Assembly: GCA_026075535.2 (NCBI GenBank)
Contig: AP026542.1
Coordinates: forward strand, 12,524,001 to 12,588,000
Direction: 5' to 3'
Length of the DNA stretch: 64,000 nt
Origin: Tricholoma matsutake
Taxonomy: Eukaryota > Basidiomycota > Agaricomycetes > Agaricales > Tricholomataceae
In this document: positions 10,629 through 22,800 of the stretch, piece after piece
Layout: each line of letters begins with the position of its first letter
Numbering within the stretch: position 1 is the stretch's first letter
Translations under genes and position numbers: made by a program
Notes under the pieces: generated by a model
Seen by the model: the letters and a program-made list of their open reading frames with translations, nothing else
Told to the model about the DNA's origin: nothing
Databases searched by the model: none

Positions 10629-11141
10629 TAGGGAATGGCAAGGGTTTACATACCCCTGGGGGTATGGGCAAAGGGTACGTGAGGGTAAGGGTAAGGGTAC
10701 GAACTTTCCTACCCTCTACATACCCTTACCCCTGAGGAGGGTACAAGGGTATACAGAGTCACACTTTAGAAGATGTCAACCACCCATGATATCAGTATAG
10801 TAACCCTTATGAAACTTGATGACCTCTCTGACCACTCTTTGCAGTGCAAGTTGGGTTATTTCCTCTATGGTCCCAGCCTATTGAGTTATTCAGGCAAAGG
10901 TATTCTCCTAAAGACAGTACTATACTACCTTGTGCTTTTCAACATGCTAAAAGCTCAGATAATTACTAAAAATGGATAGGACATCATCAGGAAACTATTT
11001 GAAATAAACCCTTGCATCATACCCCCAAGGGTATTGAATACTCTCTATACCCTGGGGTCCCTTGACCAAGGGTAAGGGTTTTGAAGGGTAAGGGTAAGGG
11101 TAACAATGAAAATACCCAAGGGTTACCCCTGCCAATCTCTA
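10629..11141. mobile_element. hAT-type element 2 (513 bp, GGGTAA-rich)
   Basis: Terminal inverted repeats start TAGGGAATGGCAAGGGT (left) and TAGAGATTGGCAGGGGT (right, other strand). The 8-bp duplication is ACTGGACA (10621-10628) against ACTGGACG (11142-11149). The uninterrupted copia codons require ACTGGACG, so the left copy shows a CG-to-CA change. The ends carry repeated AAGGGTA blocks and inverted TACCCTT blocks. No coding capacity. Confidence 0.82.
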
Positions 11142-11433
11142 ACTGGACGTGCTCACAAAGGAAGTGATATTTAATGTCGACATGTTTAACATGGCAGTGA
11201 AGGAGGGGGTCTTTGGACAAGGTATTGGTGGCAGAGTTGTTACAATAGGTACTCGTTGGCAATAATTGTTGGTAATCAATAGAGGCAAGCAACGTGCATA
11301 ACCACACACATTCCTTGGCAGTTTCAAAGGCTGCAATGTACTCTGCCTCACACAAGGATGTGGCAACTACCTTCTGTTTGTGGGCAGTCCAGGAGATAGT
11401 GCCTGAGCCAAGAGAACACACATATCCCCCAAC

Positions 11434-12301
11434 TAGTGTTGTGATGGCTCAGCTCAGCCTGAAAGCCGTAGCTTAGGCCTGGCTTTGGGGGGTTCAGGCT
11501 TTGAAAATCTCGAGCTTGAGCCGTGACCACGGCTTCCGGCTGGCTAAGGCTTGGCTCAGGCCCAAGCCACAGCCCATAGTACTAGGTGAGCTTAGTCATG
11601 TGGGGTATGGAAAAGTGACAGAATTGAACATATATTATGCTATTGACATCGTTGGGGTACAAATACATTGTTGTACTATGTAAAAGTGAATGTTAGCATG
11701 GAGGGAATATGGTTCAAAGCTGACTCACCTAACACTATGAAAACCTTTGTGCTGTTTGTCCTGCACCCCTATCGTTTCATGTCCCCTAACCATTGTCTTG
11801 CTTGCTGATGTCCACACTCTTCTGGCTCAGCTGCACCCAATGCAGACTCTGACAACGACTCAGGCTATGATAGAAATAGAGCCTGATGGCGCCCAAGCAT
11901 GTGTTTCCTACTACATAGATCAACTAAAATAGAAGACAAAAATAATAGTTAGTTATTGACCAATGATGATAGAAAAAAGCTTACCTAGCTGCAAGGATAC
12001 ACGATGCAAAGTGGCTGCAGAGGTGAGCAAAACTGGAGGTGAACATTGAGAAACAACGCAATGTTGTTGTTGATATGCTAAACAATAACAAACATCATAA
12101 ACTGTATAGTCATTGACCGTGCTGAGGTCCAATATATTCAACCACTGAAAGTCATGGCTCAGGCCACGGCTTACAGCTTTCCATAGTCTGAGCCTGAGCC
12201 GCAGGCCCTCGCAGGCCACCATGGTGGCCTAGCTAGGCTCGGCTTTTTTGGGCTTGGCCTCAGCAGGCTTACGGCTTTGAGCTGAGCTGTGCACATCACT
12301 A
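11434..12301. mobile_element. hAT-type element 3 (868 bp)
   Basis: An exact 8-bp duplication CCCCCAAC flanks it (11426-11433 and 12302-12309). Terminal inverted repeats are TAGTGTTGTGATGGCTCAGC on the left and TAGTGATGTGCACAGCTCAG reading in from the right, followed by GCC-rich subterminal blocks with AAGCCGTA in inverted orientation. It splits the copia RNase H frame cleanly between CRSVGGYV and the upstream Asp motif. No transposase. Confidence 0.87.
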
Positions 12302-15033
12302 CCCCCAACACTGCGACACGTGTCAAGACAATTGGCCTAGTCAGAATCGCTGAACACATGGAGGGTGAGAGTTGTCTCCTCCAAGATAAAGTTTGAGGTC
12401 TCTTGTCCCCTTCAGGTAATGTACCAATCTCGTAGTGGTCGCCCAGTGATTGAAGGAGTAGCAGTCAAGATATTGGGATAATTGTTGGACTGTATAGGCA
12501 ATATTGGGATGCGTAGATATGGCCAAATATAGTAAGCAGCTGACAAGTGATTGATGTGGAAGTTTACTGAGTTGTAATACATCATCGGGGGTTATGGACT
12601 GTCTGTCAGGACAGCAGAGCTTGGACCCCTTCTCTAGAGGGGCCGACTGGGTGGGCATCTTTCTGACCAAACTATTCAATGATTTTGTCAATAAGAGCCA
12701 TTTGTGAAAGGGCAACTGTATGCATAGATCTGTCCCAGGTGACGGTGATTCCAATGATGAAACATGCAGTACCCAGTTCAGAAATAGTCCATACCTCTCA
12801 CATCTGACCTTTGAAGCATTCATTCTCAGCCTGCGAGTCCACAATGGAGAGAAAATCGTTGACGTGAATGGCTACAATAATGATCCCAGTGTCAGATTTG
12901 CAATAGTATATGCAAGATTTGCAAGACAGGCAAGTAAAGCCCCAGGCGATCATCTGCATGTTGAGCATCTGGTTCCATATGCATTTACTCTGTTTCATAC
13001 CATATAGCCCATGCTGAAGCTGCCACACCCAGTCTTCTTTCCCAGTCTCTTCAAAACCCACAGGTTGTTGCATATATTGAATTTCACTGTCAGGTAGTAA
13101 GCCATATAGGAATGCCATCTTAACATTGATCTGTTGGGCATCCCAGCCTAGAGAGGTGGCAATATGTAATAGAATCCACCAAGATTCCATGTGCACAGTT
13201 GGTGAGGTAGTTTTAGTGTAGTCTTTTCCATATATTTGTTTGAAACCTTTGAAAACTAGACGTACTTTCCACCTGACCACTTTTCCTGCCTCATCTCGCT
13301 TAATATGGAAAACTGGTTTCCCTTTTTGGATCCACTTCCCCTGAGGTACTTCATCCTGAGGAATTAGTTTGTAGATGCCCATGTCCTTCAGGGATTGCAG
13401 TTCATCAATGTAACCTTCTTTCCATCATTCAGTGTCAACAGAATTTATGGCCTCCTCTCATGTCCTGGGGTCATCCTCAAACTGAAGAGACTCAGGATCA
13501 AAGTCTGCCATCTCCAAAATGAGGGCTTGGAATTGATGTGCTTGATCACTGAGATCGAGGTTATCAAGAGATTACCATAGTTCCTCAATGATGTCACGAT
13601 CATGATTGAGTTCAGGGTCCAGTGGGCGACCAGGGTCTGCCATTCAGGTTGCTATTATTGCTGCTCTCTGTTCCCGCTGTTGTTCCTTCACCTGGGCAGC
13701 ACTCTCTCGCGATTCCTGGACAGCAGTAGCAGTTCTAGTAGTTGGTGGACCACCATCTGGGTTTTTCTCAGTAGGAATGTGTATACATGATGACCGACGT
13801 GGGGGTGGCGGTGGTGTTACCACTGGTGGTTTGTCAGTGTCATGAACACTCTCACCAGGTATATTATTATCAGCACATGGTTCCTCAGTGTTGCCATTGT
13901 CTGGGATTATAGGATTGGTATTCAAGTTGGGAGTACTGACCTCACCAAGAATTTCACTATCTCCCATAGTGGATGGTGGTGGTGAGTGACCGTCATGACT
14001 TTCAAGGAATCTTATGTGGTATGATGAGTGGACTTTTCCTGTAGTATGGTTATAGCAACAGTATGACTTGGATTTTGGGTCATAACCTACCAGCATGCAT
14101 TCAATGAAATGTTCAAAGATTTTGGGGTTGTCTTTCATTGGAATGAGGACAAAGGCCTGGCACCCAATTTCCTGTAGATAGGAGTAGTCAGGTCTGCACT
14201 CAAACCATAGTTCCCAAGGTGTAATCCCATTGAGTGAGTGGGTGGTAGTCTTCCTGTGCAAATGGGAAGCTGTTAAGTAAAATTCATCCCAGAGATAAGG
14301 TGGTAAGCAGGAATAAATCCTCATTGTGCGAGCCTTTCCCATAAGCATTTGGTGCATGCATTTGATGTGATGATGTGTGGGGTGCCGTAAAATGCTGTTC
14401 TGTTCCTTGAGTCTTTAACCAGGCTTCCATTTTGTGTGATTTAAGTTCCCCATTATCAGTGATATATGTTCCCACTTTAATTTTCATGGGTGAGTTCCCA
14501 GGCTTTAAGTTCAGAGAAAGCGTCATCCTTGTTTTGAAGAGGTATTGACCAAGGGAATGAGGTATAATCATCAACTATGTCCATTATATAGGAGTTCCCA
14601 GTGTGAGACCTCACAGTGTGTGGCCCTGATAAATCCACCCAAACTTTCTCCAACTTCCTCATCACCTTATGACCCCACCCCTCCCTGTGCTTCTTGGGAA
14701 CAGGTGTCTTTGTCTCTTTTCCAAGTACACATGATTCACATTTAGGTGGCTTCAGGGTGGAAACAATGGGCACACCTGTAAGCATGCCTTTCTTGGCCAT
14801 GTCCCAGATGGATTGGTAGTTTGCATAGCCAAGGCAGCGATGCCATGTTTATAAAGTTGAAGATTTGTGTACAGTGAAGGCATGGTCAACAGCAACAGAG
14901 TGGAGATTGAGTGAGTAAAGTTTCTTGGAAAGTCGGGATCCATGAGCAATCAGCACACCAGTGGACTTGTCAGTGACCCAACACACCATGTTGTCAAAAT
15001 GGGCGATAGCATTGGAATCATCTGCCAAGACGC

Positions 15034-16228
15034 TGATGATACTCAACCTGGGAAAACCACCTAAACTGCCAATGAGGCAATTGATGATATTTGCGATGAT
15101 TCAGAGGAAGGTTGCGAGTCGTTCCAAATGTTCGTGGCCCAACCGATGGAAAGATGACCAGTTGGTACTAGTCGTGAAGGTAGTGTTATGAGAGAGGAAG
15201 GCATTTGGCGCGGTCCGATTGAGTATCAATCAATATTGAGGGCAATCGATGAGATCGATGGTGAATGAGTTTATTGTCGATGGTCAATATGTGAATTCTG
15301 TGGACCTTTCGATAGGTCGATGGTATATGAAGGGTGTGGCAAATGGCTATGAAGTGTTGGAAGGGTTGCTAGAACTAATGACGAGAGGATCGAGGGAGGA
15401 TCGAGGATGCAATGATTGCAGAGGTTTCTCGTCAATTGAGAAAACCCGCAGAGACTTAGATTGTTTTAGAAAGTTGATCAGATGCTTAGAACTGCATATG
15501 AGATGATATGTGAAGACAATTTCTTGTTATTTCCAAGTAGATACTACAGAGTTTTATATGTTTTAAAGATATTTCCTAAAATGGAATGAGAAACATGTGT
15601 AGAACATGAGGCAAAAGATATGAGTTAAGGCACAAGGCCATAAAGGAGACTGGAATCCGAACAAGAAAGATATATATATCATATGATGAAAGAGTAATAA
15701 AGGGAAAGAACTAAAAGAGACTGTCCTTTGTGTATAAACTGTGCTAAGTCTTGCAATAATGTGTCCAGCGGGTTCTGTGTGTGATAGGGACTTGGAACAA
15801 GGCTGACCTATGATCAGCAGGTTTGAGCACGAGTTGGAATACGTCCTAGTGCATGGTCTTCCACCATTTAGATAATGAAGGCGGCGCCCGATGTCGCTCG
15901 TAGTTTCTCGATATCGATTGATGATGCTCGATGATGGTCGACGATGGTTGACGATGCTCGATCGCAGTTGCGGCTGTTCGAAGTTGATCAGGGATGTTCA
16001 ATGGTGGTGTAGGGGGATCTTAGGGGCTTTTCAGGGTAGTCCTAAGGTTGTGCGATGTGGGCTCTTGATACAATTGATGTTGCTGGTGATGTTTCGACAT
16101 GGTTGATATGATATCGCGATCAATAGACTGGGTTGCGCTGCATCTGGGACATTGTAGGAGTTAGCCGATGTGATTCGAATGATGCTAAAGTGGTGAATCG
16201 GTCCTTGAGCCAAGGAGATGACCTATCA
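15034..16228 (-). mobile_element. Solo LTR of a family-A-related Ty3 element
   Basis: The sequence runs TGATGATACTC...GACCTATCA and is flanked by a 4-bp duplication ACGC (15030-15033 and 16229-16232). Removing it restores the copia frame as QLISVGVLADDSNA. In reverse orientation it matches the LTR beginning at 63628 (TGATAGGT...). There are no internal element sequences, so this is a recombined solo LTR of 1195 bp. Confidence 0.85.
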
Positions 16229-16232
16229 ACGC

Positions 16233-17600
16233 CAACAGAAATGAGCTGGACAGTTGAGTTTGGGATGTAGAGTGCATTACATAAGAGAATTGATGTGCCC
16301 CAGGCTATTTTTAGTTTGATATCCCCAATGCTGATGGCAGCAATGGACAAACCACTGACACCTCTGACAGTGTGGGGCAGGATCGGGTGAAGGAAAAGGA
16401 AATCCAACTTATCCAGGGATATGTGCACCATCACACTGGAATCAATGATAAAAGGGTGATTGTCAAGGGAAAGTTGTGATCAATGAGCCTGGTTGAGAGG
16501 TTCAACTGAAAGCACGTCCTCAGTAGTCCTGGATGTGTGTTGGCACCAGTTGATAGTGGTGGAAGCCTCCTCCTCAATAACAAGCCACCCCTCATACTCG
16601 ATCTCCTCAATAGTTCCTGTGGGAACTGGATCAGAAGCAAGACCTGCAAACTCAGGATGAGGGGCAATGGATGGGGTAGGCTCAGGATCCACCATGACCA
16701 TGAATGCACACCCATTGACATCCTTCACTGTGATTGGAATTTTAGGAGCCGTGGTACCCACTGATTTCTTCTTGAGTGCCAACTTTTGCACCACTTTAGA
16801 TTTGTCAATGGTCTTCCCAGCCATGCCCCAGCCTGGTTTGATACAATACTCTGTGGTGTGTCCAGTTCATTTACAAGTAGGGTTTCTGCAAGTAGGGACA
16901 TTGGGCATTTTGTTGGGTTTGACCCGAGTGGTGAGTGCAACGGGGGAATGAAAAGTATGACATTGATCATTCTTGAGGAGAGATTGTTCATTTTCCAGGA
17001 ACAGGTGGATATCTTTTGACCCGTATGGAGAGCTAGGAGTTGAGGTGGCAATGTCATGAGAAATGATGGAATGTGCATGAGGGAAATTGTTGCTAAGGGA
17101 ATTTAGGAGGGCAATGCAGCAGAGGAGATCAGCCTTAATGTCGCCATAGCAAAAGCTCATTCAATGAGAGTGCAGATCTTTTCGGCGGTCTGAGGAAGTG
17201 GGGTGTCCTTTGTGCACTGTAATGAAAGTGCCTGCTGGAGAAATTGGACCTGACAAACTGGTCCTTCTTTCTGGTGACGATTTTTGAGAGTCGTCCCATT
17301 TTCATAGGGGCCCTTTGTGATGTCAATAAACAGGCATTCAGACAGGGAAATACTCGAGGTGAGGAACACATAGGCCAGGTGCAAATTAGCTTTCTAGTTA
17401 GCAAGTGCACATGGCTCTGAAGAAGGGGTGAGGGGATATCTCCTGTCACATATTCATAGAGGCCATTTAGTGAGAGAGCAATAGTGATCTCCTTGCACCA
17501 CTCTTTGTAGTTAGACTTTAATTTGTCAAGCTTTTCCCCTGAGTATTGGACAGACAATTTAATAGGGGAAATGGATGGGGGGGGGTGCTTTCAGTGGTCA
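16233..17600 (-). pseudogene. Copia gag and protease (dead)
   Basis: Starts at ATG 17600 (MTTESTPP) and shows a copia-type gag with LDKLKSNYKEWCKEITIAL near 17540. A CCHC-like knuckle CRNPTCK-stop-TGHTTEYC lies near 16890-16845, with a conserved Trp replaced by a stop. The protease motif follows as IDSSVMVHIS near 16440. Frameshifts occur near 17390 and 17150. The frame continues into pol after the solo LTR. Confidence 0.8.
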
Positions 17601-17794
17601 TGATTAGAATATTGGGAGGTGCAGGATGAGGTGAGTGGCAAGTAGGGCGATGTCGAGAGACAAAGAGAAAAGGAGACAGATCGGGGAGTTGGTGCATGAT
17701 CCGAGATCTAGATGATTGAATCAATCAAGGTGTGACATAGATGAATGTTGAGTGGCTAGGAATATTTCTACCATCATCTAAGTACGATGAGAGT

Positions 17795-17805
17795 GGCCCA
17801 TAACC
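17795..17805 (-). other. Copia primer-binding site, half-tRNA(iMet) type
   Basis: Directly inside the 5' LTR the minus strand reads GGTTATGGGCC. Its complement GGCCCATAACC is the anticodon-loop core of eukaryotic initiator tRNA-Met (GGGCCCAUAACCC), not a tRNA 3' end. This is the arrangement known for Drosophila copia and yeast Ty5, which prime from a cleaved half-tRNA. Confidence 0.7.
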
Positions 17806-18137
17806 TGTAGAAATTTAATCCTAGAATAGACAAGGCTAAACTCAGTCCTTGTATAAGTGACTAAGTACAAACTGTACTGTAACTAGAATAGACAAGGCTA
17901 GACTAAGGTATGGTAAGTAACTCTGGTGAAGTGCACTCTAAGATAATACTCACCTCAGTCCTTGTATAAGCAACTGAAGTGGCAGGTAATGTATCTAGCT
18001 ATATATATACATTCTGTCAGACAAAGGGGGAATGAGAAAGGGAAACAGGGTGTTTGTTCATATGCATCAAAGGGTTGTGCTAGAAATAGCACACACATCA
18101 AAAAGTGATGTGTCATTCCACGGTCTGTCTCTCAACA
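17806..18137 (-). repeat. Copia 5' LTR
   Basis: The 332-bp partner of 10119-10464, beginning TGTAGAAATTTAATC and ending CTCTCAACA on the plus strand, followed by the CTACA duplication. Confidence 0.93.
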
Positions 18138-18142
18138 CTACA

Positions 18143-19831
18143 ATTATCTTCCACTTCTGCATTGCATGTATCATCAACTGTCTCAAATATATCATTGACC
18201 CATCTTCAAATTCCTACCAATTTGAAGCACATCATAAGTATCCACAGTTTTCACTTTGAGATGATATTCTCCTCACATCCATGTCAACTAGAAATTCATG
18301 TGGCAGAGACCGCCTATACATGATGCTGCCGTGCTATATGCCTCTTCAACGTACCTTATCCTGCTGCAATTTTAATGATGAAAATCAGCCTGACACAGCC
18401 ATCATTGTCTCCTCCCACCAGACCCACCTATGACACATTGTTTGAGAAGACAAATGCAGTCTCTGAGATGGTTGGCATTGTTCAATTTGCTTTCCAGCTC
18501 TTCTCCAACTACAAACCAATCATGTAACCATTCCACGACAATTCCTTATCAGCGCTCCCTGTGGTACTATAAGGACCAGCACCAGATCAAGAAGTTCCAA
18601 CAAAATGAGGATCTGCCACTAGCCTCGCCATCGACACTTCCCCTTCTGCAGTCCTGAGCAGCCATCGGGACCATGCAAGGTGGGCCCACCTATCATCAAA
18701 CTCCCAGCCATGGTGGTAGCAGCCAGTAGCTTTATTATGGTCAACCAATCTATCTTCAAACTCCCAGTTGGGACAATGTTCTCTCTGCACCAATCTTCCC
18801 CACTTGGCCCCCACCAGCAATCAGTTCCTGGACAGCCCATATTTCCACCCTCAGTTCATGAACCTGATCTATACTGCCAAGCACTCAAGAAGTCTGCTCA
18901 CCAGTATTCACTTCCACCCTCAGTTCGCAAGCTAGAGCTATGCTACCAAGCACTCAAGAAATCTGCTCACCAGACCAAGATATGTACTCGTCACACTGGA
19001 AAGAAGTTGAGGGGGGGTCAAGAAGGTCTAACTTGCAGGGAGAGGCAATGGGTGGAGATTAGGTTATTGTAAGGACAATTGACAACAACCAATACTTTTC
19101 GACCAATACTTTTTGTCATACTTATCTCAGATCCTTCTACTTTCTTTTCTCTCATGCTCAATTTATATGATCAGTACATTTTTTTTTGATAATTTCTTCA
19201 TTGACCTAGTCATGCTGTAGATATTCTCTGCCATTATGTGAATCTGTCATCATTGCCAAATTGACTTATGAACTTATGATGTGTGCGTGTGACTTCCACC
19301 ACCATCAATATCCAACCCCTCCCTTCCTTGCCTACACAACACCTCGGCGTCCTCATCGATGCACTGACATCACCTCTGTGAACATGCCCTCCCAACCCTG
19401 TCAAATGTAACTGCCATGGCTGTAAAAGCACTGTATCACTTGTGAATTCCAGCCCCGATGACAGAGAAGATGCTTCTCAATGTCTGAGCCCAGATCTAAA
19501 ACCTCCTATGAAGGTATGCTTTTCTCTCCTTTCACTGGGGCTTGCTCGCCTGCCCCAAACACAAAGTGGGGGGGGGGGGTAGTTTGTTTACTCATACTGC
19601 CTCTCACTGAATGCTGTAAATTATCCCGATTGACTACACTTATTTCCATACTCACTCATGTTGCATGTCACCCTCATGTAGTATAGTTTATATGTCTCCA
19701 TAAGTGACTTTCCTTTTTTGGATGTCTGTCTGCATGACTTTCCATGAGGAAAGTGCATCACCATATACTTATAATAAGCTGGACTCTCTTGGAGTTTCAA
19801 GGTCTCATTCTCTTATCTTATACTACAAACT
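18143..19831. other. Region with no recognised gene
   Basis: CpG-poor, repeat-like sequence between the copia element and the Tnp2 gene. A Cys-rich fragment readable as CNCHGCKS near 19410-19435 could be a broken zinc motif. A frame at 18680-19072 contains the tandem duplication listed separately. Probably old transposon debris, but I cannot assign it. Confidence 0.4.
18843..18973 (+). repeat. 69-bp tandem duplication
   Basis: Two copies start TTCCACCCTCAGTTC at 18843 and 18912. In the plus-strand frame they encode PPSVHEPDLYCQALKKSAHQ and PPSVRKLELCYQALKKSAHQ. The period is a multiple of three, so the frame is kept; whether it was ever translated is unknown. Confidence 0.65.
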
Positions 19832-22800
19832 ATGCCTGAATCTCAAAGCAGCAACACATATACATGCACATGCACCCATTTTTGTGGAGGTTACAAAACA
19901 GGCTTATCATGGGCCACCTTTTACAGACATGTTCCTTATTGTGATGCTGCCCAGCCTAAATTTTCATCATCATTTCAGGACTTTCTTGATAAATCTGCTG
20001 GTCAAAGTGGAGCAGTCAACCACAGTGGGACAGGCCAGGAAGAATCTCAAGCTCAAGGAAATACATATAGCTTGGATAACTTGGGGGCAGAATTTCCATC
20101 TCAGGTTCTTGGTGGTAGTACCCAGAACTCAGGGAGCACTGTAGACCTTGAGACTGTTGGAGTAAACTTCCATTTCTAATTTGTCTATGTATTACTGAAG
20201 CAGTATCAGCCTTCAGGATCATGATGATATGCAGATGGATTTGGATTTGGATAATATGGTATGTTCATGTCTCCAAGACTTCAAAGGTCCATACATGTCA
20301 TCTAATCTTTGATTAGGCCTCTCAACAACAAAGTCAATTTCATGCTGAAACAGGTGATATCACTCAGCAATTCAGGCATGATAATGATGATGATGATCCT
20401 GATCCTGGGAGTCATTATGATATTGATAGGCTTCTGCAAAGCAGGCATGATAATGATCAGGAGGACACAGGCTTGTCTGATCATGAGAGCAGCAGTGAAG
20501 AGGAAGAGGGAGAGCCTGAGGAAGAGGGAGAGGGAGAAGGTTCATATAATCCAATGGAGCTTGACACTGGAGCTAGACAATCTGCTGAAGGAGATTGGTT
20601 GTCCTACATATCCAGACTTTCACACTTGGCCAAATTGGATAGCATGAAAACAGCTATGGCATATATCGAGGCCTTGAAAACAGCATCACTAGATGATGAG
20701 TGGTCAAAACTTGATGCAGATACTTTATACCAATTGCAAAATCCTCCTACCACACCTGTTAACATTAATGACAACCCCTCATGGCACCTTGGATTGGATC
20801 TATATCTTAGCATTAGCAATGTGTCTCAGGAGACATATATCTTAGTCAGAAAGGCAGTTCTTCGGTGATATCCTGAGGAGGATATTCCTTCATATCATCA
20901 GATTAAAAAATATGTTGCTGAATTGAGTGGAATCTGCTCAATTGAAGATGACATGTGCATCAACAGTTGTATTGCATATACTGGTCCATTCAAGGATCTA
21001 CAGATTTCCCCTGAGCATGGAGAACACCACTTTGACCCATTTTCCAAAAAGCCTAGCCAGCAACTTCATACAATTCCACTAGGTCCTCAATTGCAGGCAA
21101 TATGATGAGGGGCACAAAGCTCACTGGAAGCAGGATACTGCTTAGCTGTTACAGAGAAAATAATGAAGGATCTGGATCTTCATGATGGAAAAATTCCTAT
21201 CATAAAGGACTTTTTTTTGGCCAAGCTTATATTGACAAAGTGGATCAGGAGTCCATCAAGGCACATGATATGGTTTTGATGTTCTCCATGGATGGTGCCC
21301 AGTTATATGCTAGCAAAGCTTCAGACTGCTGGATATACATATGGATAATTTTTTATTATATTCCTGGAACTTGCTACAAAAAAAAGCATGTTCTAATTGG
21401 AGGCTTCATTCCAGGACCAAACAAGCCAAAGCATCCAGACTCTTTCACCTTTCCTGGTCTACACCTTTTAGCAGCTTTGCAGAGAGAGGGACTTCACATA
21501 TGGAATTGTATTACAAATACAGTGGATATCTGTCACCCACTTCTTAGCTTAGCAACAGCTGATGGTCCTGGAAGGATATATTTAAATGGACTGGTCAGCC
21601 ATCATGGAAAAATGGGCTGCCATTTATTTTGTCCACTTCCTGGGCATCACAAAAGAGGGAAGCCACATTATTCTCCAGCTTTATTGAAACCAACCAATGG
21701 TTCAGTCAAATGCTCTGATTATCCTGATATTGACATCAATAAGCTCCCATCCATGTCAAGCAAAGTTTATGAGCAGAAACTGGAATTCATTGTAAGATCT
21801 TCCAGTGAAACACAACACAAGAATCATCATTTGGAGTAAGGCTCCAACCATTTAGTTTATGTTTACTTGACCAAGGTCAAGTATACATATGTCATAAACA
21901 GTAGTCTAAACAGTATATACAGTTAAAATATTAGTATTTGACCAAAGTGTTGGAGAATTTTATTGAGCTAACTAACTGGGGCATGAAGTGAGGGGCCACA
22001 AAGGTAATTACTGATAGAAACAAAAACCCTCCGTTTTGTGCAGGGGAGGCTGCCCAACAAGCAGTTGCTCATGGAGGTGGTTGCTTCCATGTCTCTTGCC
22101 CCCATCATCCCTGTCCACCCTTCATCTGCTCGCAGTGGTGGCACCCTCCTCTCCTAGTTGTTCACCCTTGCTGGTTTCCCCCCACCATTTGTGGTTTGTC
22201 CCCTTCATTTGTCATTGTCATCATCCAAGTCCCTGTTGTCCCTGTTGTCATCTGGTCCCTGCCTTGGTCTTGGATGTCTTGATTGCTGTCATCCTCATCA
22301 TCCTTGCTGTTTTTGTCACCTCACAATCCTTGTCACCCATCCCTCATTGCTCTCTGTTTCCACCCCACAAGCAGTTGCTCATGGCAGTGGTTGGGGGTGC
22401 TGTGGTGGTGGTGATTGTGGTGGCCATGACCATGTGGTCCTCCTCATTGTTGTTTTCTTGTCATGTTCTGCAGTGTCAGTTTTTTGGGCTTGTCCTAGTG
22501 GTAGTTGTCCTTGTTGTCATGCTCCCTGTTGCCATCATTGTCCTCCCTGTCATTGTCATTTTTGTCTGTCGTTACCAGGTAATGGGGTGCTGGGTTTGTG
22601 GTTGATCTGGGGGTGGATGTCAGTTGAGGTGGGTGGAGCTGGGAATAAGGGGCGTGCCTAGCAGATATCCCACTCCTCGGGTCTCCTGACACCCCTCCAT
22701 GGTCTCCAATGCCCAAACAAGAGCTTCACATCCCATTTGGATGGGGAGGGTCATTACATGCATTGTTGGCTGTTGTCGAGCTGAAAACACTGGGAAAAGA

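Larger units (their letters stand above)
10505..15029 (-). pseudogene. Copia pol: integrase, reverse transcriptase, RNase H (dead)
   Basis: In minus-strand order: the gag-pre-integrase zinc region (LYKHGIAALA... then CESCVLGKE near 14720); the integrase core (about 14700-14100); a variable linker to 13640; reverse transcriptase with GKWIQKGKPVFHIK (13335) and QQINVKMAFLYGLL (13130); then RNase H with SDSD-stop-ANCLD near 12340-12310 and CEAEYIAA near 11350. It ends KPLDVKQFTYLW...GLQ at 10505. The active-site motif reads HVNDFL where family members have YVDDML, so the first catalytic Asp is Asn. A TGG codon in RNase H is now TAG. hAT elements interrupt it at 10629-11141 and 11434-12301. Confidence 0.9.
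10119..18137 (-). mobile_element. Ty1/copia LTR retrotransposon with nested insertions
   Basis: The element is bounded by LTRs (10119-10464 and 17806-18137) and an exact 5-bp target duplication CTACA (10114-10118 and 18138-18142). On the minus strand it reads 5' LTR, primer-binding site, gag, protease, integrase, reverse transcriptase, RNase H, polypurine tract, 3' LTR, the Ty1/copia order. Removing two hAT elements, one solo LTR and their duplications leaves about 5.4 kb, a normal copia size. The coding part has many stops and frameshifts and the reverse transcriptase active site is changed, so it is dead. Confidence 0.95.

Noticed and set aside
10677..11101. Telomere-like GGGTAA repeats
   Set aside because: GGGTAA is not a rotation of TTAGGG or its complement, and the runs lie as inverted arrays inside an 8-bp-TSD hAT-type element, not at a chromosome end.
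18680..19072. 130-aa frame as a real gene
   Set aside because: Only a 69-bp tandem duplication is recognisable; no domain, and surrounding sequence looks like transposon debris.
22036..22661. Hydrophobic Cys/Val-rich frames of 167-189 aa
   Set aside because: Pyrimidine-biased low-complexity centre of hAT element 4; overlapping frames are open for compositional reasons.
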